Part shown: one piece after another, positions 57,601-64,000 of the stretch
Position numbering within the stretch: the first letter of the stretch is position 1
Layout: each line of letters starts with the position of its first letter
Source: Pelodera strongyloides
Taxonomy: Eukaryota; Nematoda; Chromadorea; Rhabditida; Rhabditidae
Length of the DNA stretch: 64,000 bases
Direction: 5' to 3'
Assembly: GCA_036852015.1 (NCBI GenBank)
Contig: JAANDG010000087.1
Coordinates: 62,001-126,000 of the forward strand
Translations under genes and position numbers: made by a program
Notes under the pieces: model-generated
Seen by the model: the letters and a program-made list of their open reading frames with translations, nothing else
Databases searched by the model: none
What the model was told of the DNA's origin: nothing

Positions 57601-60600
57601 CTTTTTTGCATTTCAGGTACCCGTCAGCTTCCCACAGCCGAATTGTTACTGGATGGAGCCGTTGCCTATAGAGTGGGAAATCCAGGAAGGGGCGTGGCCG
57701 GCATCGCCAATATGCTCAACATTACCAGAATCCACAATGCTGTGGCTAGTGTATCTGGTATGAGAAGGTTGGTATTCTTACAGATTTCGTATTCAGCATA
57801 TCACCATGTGAGAGCCGATAGCGTGTCGCGTTTGCTTAATGCTTTCTAAGAAATTTGGCGAAATAGAAAACAAGCCCGTCGCTTTATGTGTTTGGAAAGT
57901 ATTGTATTTGCCTACGGTTCTACGCTGTCTGGAAGTTTGTTCAATCTACTAAAATATGTATTTGTTTAATTTGACTGCTGTTTTTGATTGCAAAGCAACA
58001 CTGCAGAATTTGCTTCATCAGTTTTCCGCCTACATTTGCTATTTTCTATACAACTTGGGCGAAATACTTCTTTTGAGGCATTGTCCGTTGTGAGCATTTT
58101 TCATTTAGAATCTTGGCGCTGGCCCGAGACTACTCCACTCGGAGAAAGGTTTTCGGACAGATGCAAGCACAGTGGCCCTTGCACACGTCCACTATTGCGA
58201 AAATGGAGGTGGGTGGTTTCTGAATTATTAACAATTATAGCAATTACATAATTACACTTTTTTTTGTTTTGCGTGTGTTGCAATCTAGTAATATTGTGTT
58301 TTCTTTGGATGTACCTTCAAAGTGGAATGCGAAGTGGTATAGAATATAGAATGAAATATTGCTCCTGGTTTCGGAGTATTCGATATTCGAAACGATGAGG
58401 TGCACCTTTAGTACATGTTTCTGTGATGTTGTTGGTTGTTGCTTGAGCCGGGCGGCCTAGGTAGAGGTAGAGGAATAATGTAGACATATATTGTTCAGGT
58501 GGAAACTCGTGGCTGCTTCCTTCTGTTAATTGAATCGGCTCGCTTGATGGGACTGCAGGTGGGTGATTTTTATACGTATCTATCTACTATTATATAAACG
58601 AGTAAGGAAAATCGTGTCTGTCCACTTTGCGCCGTGCCCGTTCCTCAACTAAGAAAGTGTGCGGAGTGGGACCGGACTCAATGTACCAGAATGGTGGCAC
58701 AATAGATTGATCAAGATTTACATCATGGAAAATCGATCGATAACTAATTAAAATCGATAATTCAAAGTTAATGCATGGGGACACCTAAAAATCAAAGCGC
58801 GCGCCGGCATTTATTTAGTATATTAAACACATTTCAGCTGTTGTAACTATGCCATTGGCTTGATGTTTCAAGTTCTCTTTATTGTCTTCGCAGTTTTTTT
58901 GCGTATTCTCAACATCGGAATTTTTCCCTCCATTGTTCTGATTATAATAATGTACCCGTTCATGTTTAGGAATCTGGGAGATCTTCGCTCACTGATCACA
59001 CAATGTTGAGACTCATCACTCCTGTCGTCAAGCTGTACACTGGCAAAGTGGTGGGTTTTAGGTCGTATTTTATATAAAGGCAGATATGTTTGTTTGTGAG
59101 GTTTACGTTACGACAATACCCTACCCATACCCGTTTCAGACGTTTGCTATAAATTGGCCAATGTTTCATCGTTTCGTGTGTCTTCGAAGTATGCGTTTCC
59201 TTGTATTATTACGTAACCCTCGCAAAAGACATGTCGGGAGTTTCATAATATAAATACGTAATACGTAATCTTATTTCGATAATGCAAAGTCTCCTGCGGG
59301 CTCTGTATTTTTATATCGTAATATCGTACCTCGAAACGAAGGTGAACTTAATAATAATAATAATAATTTATTTCCAGTTGCATGATTCATTCAGATGATA
59401 AAAGGTAGTAATACTGTAAATGGAAAATCAAAGAAAAGAGAAAAAAAATACTAAAGCCACTATGGCCACTAAAGATAACCGTACCGTAGGGGGAAATAAG
59501 AGTAAAACAGGGTGATAACGTATCATAACGTTTATGTTGTTGTGATATGATGTTTTAGTATACTTTAATTAACCATTTCATTAAGTCACTTTTAGTGCGT
59601 TCCACTGATCAGTGAGGGAATCGAATGCTTTGGTGGGCAAGGATATATTGAAGACACTGGATTGCCGACTATGCTGAGGGATGCACAGGTTTGTGTTCTA
59701 TTGTAGCAGGTCTCACACAAGACAAGACCATGATGTTTGGTCTGTCGTCTACAGTAACCTTGCTTCTCCAGCTTACCATCAGTAACAACGATACCCGGAT
59801 TGACCATTGCCATGTGTAGAGCTGGCTCTATTGTATACTATTTGACGCTAGAATAAACCTGAGCTTTGTCGAATTGTGTTTTCTATTTTCATCACTGGTT
59901 TTCCTTTCACCGTAATGTTCTTAGGTAACTCCAATCTGGGAAGGCACCACAAATGTGCTCTCACTGGACGTTCTTCGTGTATTCTCTGGCAAAGAAAATG
60001 TTCTTGCGGCGTTCAAGGAACATGTAGCTAAGATTCTTCCTAAGGAAGGTTAGTTGGACAAGTTGGTTTGTTCTGAATTTGCTACTCAATTTTCATCTCC
60101 TTTTGTTTGTCCTTTGACTGTTGCCATTTTTTGCTAACTATGCTCATGTTAAGCAACCGGAGACCTCGCTCTTTGCGCCACGACAATTACGAATTCTCTC
60201 GAGCAATTTGGCCAATTGATGACGATGGTCACTGAAGCTGCACTCAAAGATTCGACGAGGGTGGATGCCTGTGCAAGGCATATTTCATTCGCAATTGCAA
60301 AAATTTTGTCAGGTATGTGAATATTCCTTATTTCTTTTACACCTTTTATTTTGATGACTTTTCTTTGTGACATTTATGCGAACCCTATCATTTATTTATT
60401 TATTATCGTTTAAACTTTAAACCTTGTCGTTTGATGTAGCCTGTAAGTTTTTTTATGTGGTATCCTAGTGATCTTGACGTAGGTGTCAGCCAAACCCTCT
60501 GGGAAACTGATGGATCTCTACATGCTAGAGGGAAGGCGGTGCTGCCTTGTGTGTGATTACGGTTACCGTATTCGTATCTTTCTTTCCAGGTGCTCTTCTA

Positions 60601-61076
60601 ACACAAAATGCAGCGGATTCCACAGCCTCGACAATCGACGTGGAAGTTGCCAAAAGGTTGGTTGTATCCTAATTAGTCGTTCCCACTGTTGTTTTCTGGC
60701 AGGTGATGGCTGGCTTGATGTTAGCTTCTGGTTTGTTCCTATCTGACATGTTGAAGTTGCTTACCTAGACCCGTTACCTAGAGTTGTACTTGTACAAGCG
60801 CAACTAACATTGTGCGCTGACTGTGACTGTGTATTGCGAATTGCGATTAAGTGCAGAGTGCTAATTGCTATTTTGTGAGGTAGTGAGGTTTGAGCTTTTA
60901 CGTAGATTGCCATTCTTATGGTAATCTATCTGCAAAATTGCCAATATTTCAGATGGTGCTTGGAGCAGAAACTGGTTGATTTGGAATTTGACTGGTTCAC
61001 AACGGACAGAATAGCCAAGGACAGAGCGATTGTTTTCGAGAATTATGCAAATTCTAGCAGAATCAGCAAGTTGTGA
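54661..61076 (+). CDS. acdh-11: Acyl-CoA dehydrogenase, ACDH-11/AidB-like (ACAD11-type C-terminal domain)
   Basis: FAD-dependent acyl-CoA dehydrogenase family. C. elegans ACDH-11 binds medium-chain fatty acyl groups and limits fat-7 desaturase expression in heat adaptation. Exons: 54661-54804, 55177-55248, 55462-55576, 55746-55882, 56222-56392, 56822-56920, 57154-57247, 57617-57767, 58109-58208, 58499-58558, 58970-59050, 59596-59688, 59925-60048, 60154-60312, 60590-60656, 60953-61076 (TGA): 596 residues. Motifs: [11 protein letters not shown] near the N-terminus, [20 protein letters not shown], the FAD/substrate signature [37 protein letters not shown] helix ([12 protein letters not shown]), [29 protein letters not shown] and [13 protein letters not shown] with the catalytic-region Glu. 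An acceptor sits one base before the ATG. The donor at 59050 could be three bases earlier. Confidence 0.93.
58579..58815 (+). repeat. Possible Helitron-like fragment
   Basis: TCTACTATTATATAAACGAG at about 58582 resembles Helitron 5' termini, and a GC-rich hairpin (GCGCGCGCCGGC, about 58797) lies near a possible 3' end. No CTRR end is certain, so this is tentative. ACDH-11 intron. Confidence 0.25.
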
Positions 61077-61871
61077 ATGAAATTGAATTAATTAGAAACT
61101 GGTAGTGGGGGAGCAGGAGCAGTATTGTATAAATCAGTTCAGTCCGTGAATGTGAATGACCTTCTCTATCTATGCCTGTGTCATAGAATGATAGAACCTC
61201 GTCAACTTTTTTTATCACTTTTTTTATTATCTATTTCCTGGTTTATAACCTGTGCCCTGTGCGTATAATTATTCGAGAACATTGTGATTTAGCTGTTTTA
61301 CTGTTGGCCTTCGCCCTGTATTGTTGCCATATGTTCTAACTCACTGGTATCTGTAGAATTCCCCGTAATGTTGACTTTGATTGTAATTGTAAATATAATG
61401 TATACATCGTGAAACTTTGTAAATGGTTTGTACAATGCTCAATAAATATTTCAAATGTACTGTATGTGCTTCAATTTTTGTTCATGTTCGCCGCGTGCAA
61501 ATTGCTACCGTATGTTATTGTTTACCTTGTTGGCTTGCATTTTAGCGTTATGTGAGGAATAGATTCACAGCATGGAGAGGAAACTCTGTAGGCGTCGATG
61601 AGCCTCAAAAGCGTGGAACTCGTTTGTTTTTGATAATTGACTCCCTTTGTTTGGTAATTGTGAGCCAGAATCGGGCCGCATCTGCGCGAAGAAGTTTTAT
61701 GTTTTGCGTGTTGGCGCGCCAAATGCTCGTCCTATTAACATGACACACATCGAGAAGCTGCTGTTGTCACTTATCCTTGACCCACTGTAAACAACCAGCC
61801 AGCCTTTCAGTTCTCTCCATAGTGGCTGTTTATTTGCTGTTTTGCTGGGAACGTTCGATTTGCACAGAGAA
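61077..61871. other. Intergenic region ACDH-11 to PEBP
   Basis: About 800 bp: ACDH-11 3' UTR with AATAAA at 61441-61446, then the PEBP promoter region. No gene recognised. Confidence 0.65.
61441..61446 (+). terminator. Candidate poly(A) signal of ACDH-11
   Basis: AATAAA 365 bp after the TGA, followed by a T/GT-rich stretch (GTACTGTATGTGCTTC). Confidence 0.6.
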
Positions 61872-63863
61872 ATGCCTCCCTTCGTTTTCTGGACCCTCTT
61901 GTTCGCCACGCTCTCTACCTCGTTCCATGCCGGGTGCGTTGTTTACCGTTTTTGTTAGTTTGAGGCCCCTACGTTTTTGTGGATTCACAGGTTTGCCATT
62001 GTTTCTATGCATGTTTCCCTATGTACTACTTTCAATACTCTGGTAGAATTCTCGTGTGTTGTTTCCTGTGTAGTTATGATTATTTTTTTAGTCACGTTTT
62101 TGTCGTGTCGTGCGACAGCGAAACTCTAGTAATTGGTTTCCTAATATATTATTGGTGCCTTTGACCTTTAGAGCCGTGATGTCTGCCGGACTGCATTCGG
62201 CTTTTACTTCTGAAGCTGTCGTCCCTGATGTGATTCCCCACGCACCGAAGCACGAACTGATTGTGGAGTATGATAGTGGGGTCAAGGTACTGTAATTGAG
62301 AGGACGTGGCGAGGCAGTGTATATACTATGTATAAACTACTTTCTTGTTTATTCCTGACTCAATTTTTCAGTTCTTATCATGTTAGGATTTGGAATCGTT
62401 GTCTTTCATGTGCTTTAGCTTATAACCTCCTCTGAAAATTATGATTCAGGCTCATTACGGTAATGAATTGACTCCGACCCAAGTGAAACATCAACCGAAA
62501 GTACGCTGGGAAGCGGAAGAGGATGGATTGTATACTCTCATTCTCACAGGTGTCTTGATAGTGCTGATTGCTTTTTTGGATAATATTAGAGTGTTAATAT
62601 GAGATGACTGGTGTAACCGGTTCTTCGAGCTATATCACCATGTTACCAGTATGAGCTCAGAGTCGTGCCTGACCTACTGTTGGTGTAGGACATACGCGTA
62701 CAATTGCAAGATATTGAGTTACGAAATATGTGACCGTAACAATCGCTGATCGTGAGCTTGTGCAGGACTGCAGGACTGTTACGATGCATAGATAACAGGA
62801 TGTTCCCTTTAGATCCAGACGCACCCTCCCGTGCGAACCCAATTCGTCGTGAGTTCAAGCATTGGGTGGTTGTGAATATTCCCGGAAACGATGTATCGAA
62901 GGGAACCCATGCTGCAGAGTACGTGGGAAGCGGACCTCCGAAGGATACTGGTGCGTGTTCATATTTATCCTGTGTAGTGGGAAAACTAATGATTTGCCGC
63001 TATCACCGATCTTACCGTGGTATTCGAGATATCAAAAGGGGTTCGAGCCACCATATTGCTAGTAGCAAATCCCCAGAGTATGCGGTATCTGGATAGTTCA
63101 TCTTCATCTTAATAGTACAATTTGCAATTTGTATTACTACAGGACTCCATCGTTATGTCTTCCTCGTGTACAAGCAAGAAGGAAAGATCAACGCAGGATT
63201 CCATGTTCGTTTTGCGTTAATATGATTATCTTATGATTTTGAGCTCCTCAATTTATTATCTATGAGCCCTACGTAGATTATTGTATTTATGTAACTTCCA
63301 TCGCTTGGCTGCTTGCACCCAAAAGAAAGCAGCCTTTAGCATTACAGTTGTTTCTATGAGTGTTACATTGTAGCCTCACCATATGAATACAAGTTGAGAG
63401 TATGTGTTGTGTTACTTATTTAGACTGCTAAAAATTCATCCGAACACCGTGCAAATTGGAGCGCTCATAAATTTGCCAGCCATCATAAGCTTCACTTGTT
63501 TGCAGGAAACTTTTATCAGGTTAGTTCTTTCTGTGATTTATTTTTAAATGGAAACGACTCTATGGCCCATGAGTGTAAATTCATCATATATAGAAATAGT
63601 GAAATCCACCACAGCAAATGATAGTTTTTTGAATGTATTATGGTATGTTATATTGTATTTGGCCATTATGCATCCGCGAGTGACGTTGCGAGTGGTGGAT
63701 TTCACTATTTCTCTAGATTGTATATTATAAGGGTCCAATCTAAGGACATTTGTTTAGGCAAAGTAATTGTATATTATAAGGGTCCAATCTAAGGACATTT
63801 GTTTAGGCAAAGTACGACGACTATGTTCCTACCGTACACAAACAACTATCTGGCGGAAAATAA
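61872..63863 (+). CDS. Phosphatidylethanolamine-binding protein (PEBP/RKIP family), probably secreted
   Basis: PEBPs bind anionic phospholipid head groups and modulate kinase signalling. Exons: 61872-61933, 62172-62286, 62450-62549, 62813-62950, 63143-63204, 63424-63519, 63807-63863 (TAA): 209 residues, in phase. The N-terminus [18 protein letters not shown] looks like a signal peptide, then HAG. Core: [43 protein letters not shown] (DPDxP), [33 protein letters not shown] (GxHR), ending [17 protein letters not shown]. Conserved residues for the ligand pocket (DPDAP, HWVV, GLHRY) are present. The last exon's acceptor is duplicated by a 49-bp repeat. An alternative start at the internal Met (VMSAGLHS, exon 2) would give a cytosolic form. 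Confidence 0.94.
63590..63716. mobile_element. Palindromic MITE with AGAAATAGTGAAATCC termini
   Basis: AGAAATAGTGAAATCCACCA on the left (63592) and TGGTGGATTTCACTATTTCT on the right (ending about 63713), about 125 bp, in the last PEBP intron, directly before the 49-bp duplication. Confidence 0.8.
63717..63814. repeat. 49-bp perfect tandem duplication over the last PEBP splice acceptor
   Basis: ATTGTATATTATAAGGGTCC... ending TTTAGGCAAAGTA occurs twice without a difference (63717-63765, 63766-63814). Each copy contains a TTTAG acceptor followed by GCAAAGTA. The second acceptor opens the normal exon; the first would read GCA AAG TAA and stop. Confidence 0.97.
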
Positions 63864-64000
63864 TTTAGCATATGAGTATCGGTGTATCAATTGCATGTTA
63901 TTTGTTTTTGTCCTGTATATTTTTGAGTATTCATCTTCGTAAGCGACTGCAATACTCTTCTGTTATAAGTGTCATTGTATTTTACTGTTCAGTACCTGGC

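Noticed and set aside
57258..57671. Hydrophobic 137-codon frame
   Set aside because: Intron read-through into ACDH-11 exon 57617-57767.

Overview
This 64 kb window is nuclear DNA of a free-living-type nematode, probably of the Rhabditida/clade V lineage. The evidence is the gene content (a nematode-style RAB-30/ACDH-11 neighbour pair, a BPI/LBP-like gene, a secreted PEBP), many small exons with TTTCAG-type 3' splice sites, splice acceptors a few bases upstream of start codons (as expected for spliced-leader trans-splicing), and dense small inverted-repeat elements. Introns are mostly 100-1000 bp, longer than in Caenorhabditis. Exon models were built by hand from splice sites, reading phase and remembered family features; no alignment was run.

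Layout. 1-8219 (+): a BPI/LBP-family lipid-binding gene whose first exon lies upstream of the window; its introns are packed with inverted-repeat elements. 9210-27670 (+): a 28-exon gene ending in a SNAPC3 (snRNA-activating complex subunit 3) domain with a long acidic/Ser-rich N-terminal extension. Its introns hold a recent 4.9 kb Ty3/gypsy element (14306-19198), an antisense tRNA-Arg(TCG), MITEs, a possible 45-nt poison exon and a 400-bp tandem array. 29036-40374 (-): UDP-glucose pyrophosphorylase (UGP2 type), tail to tail with SNAPC3, with 13 common exons and at least five alternative 5' ends, all ending in phase 0. 43873-48499 (-): RPC5/POLR3E, an RNA polymerase III subunit. 51092-53262 (+): RAB30 GTPase, with a MITE carrying an 8-bp target duplication in intron 4. 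54661-61076 (+): ACDH-11-like acyl-CoA dehydrogenase. 61872-63863 (+): secreted phosphatidylethanolamine-binding protein with a duplicated last splice acceptor.

The genes are ordinary housekeeping or secretory genes and do not form one pathway, although SNAPC3, RPC5 and a tRNA gene all belong to the Pol III world. The unusual material is in the non-coding part: a palindromic element family bounded by TTAA (five clear copies and one decayed), nested inverted repeats, tandem structured hairpins with compensatory changes at 41.7-41.9 kb, the multi-promoter design of UGP2, and a 49-bp duplication that may create alternative C-termini in PEBP. There is no CRISPR array, operon of bacterial type or phage sequence.
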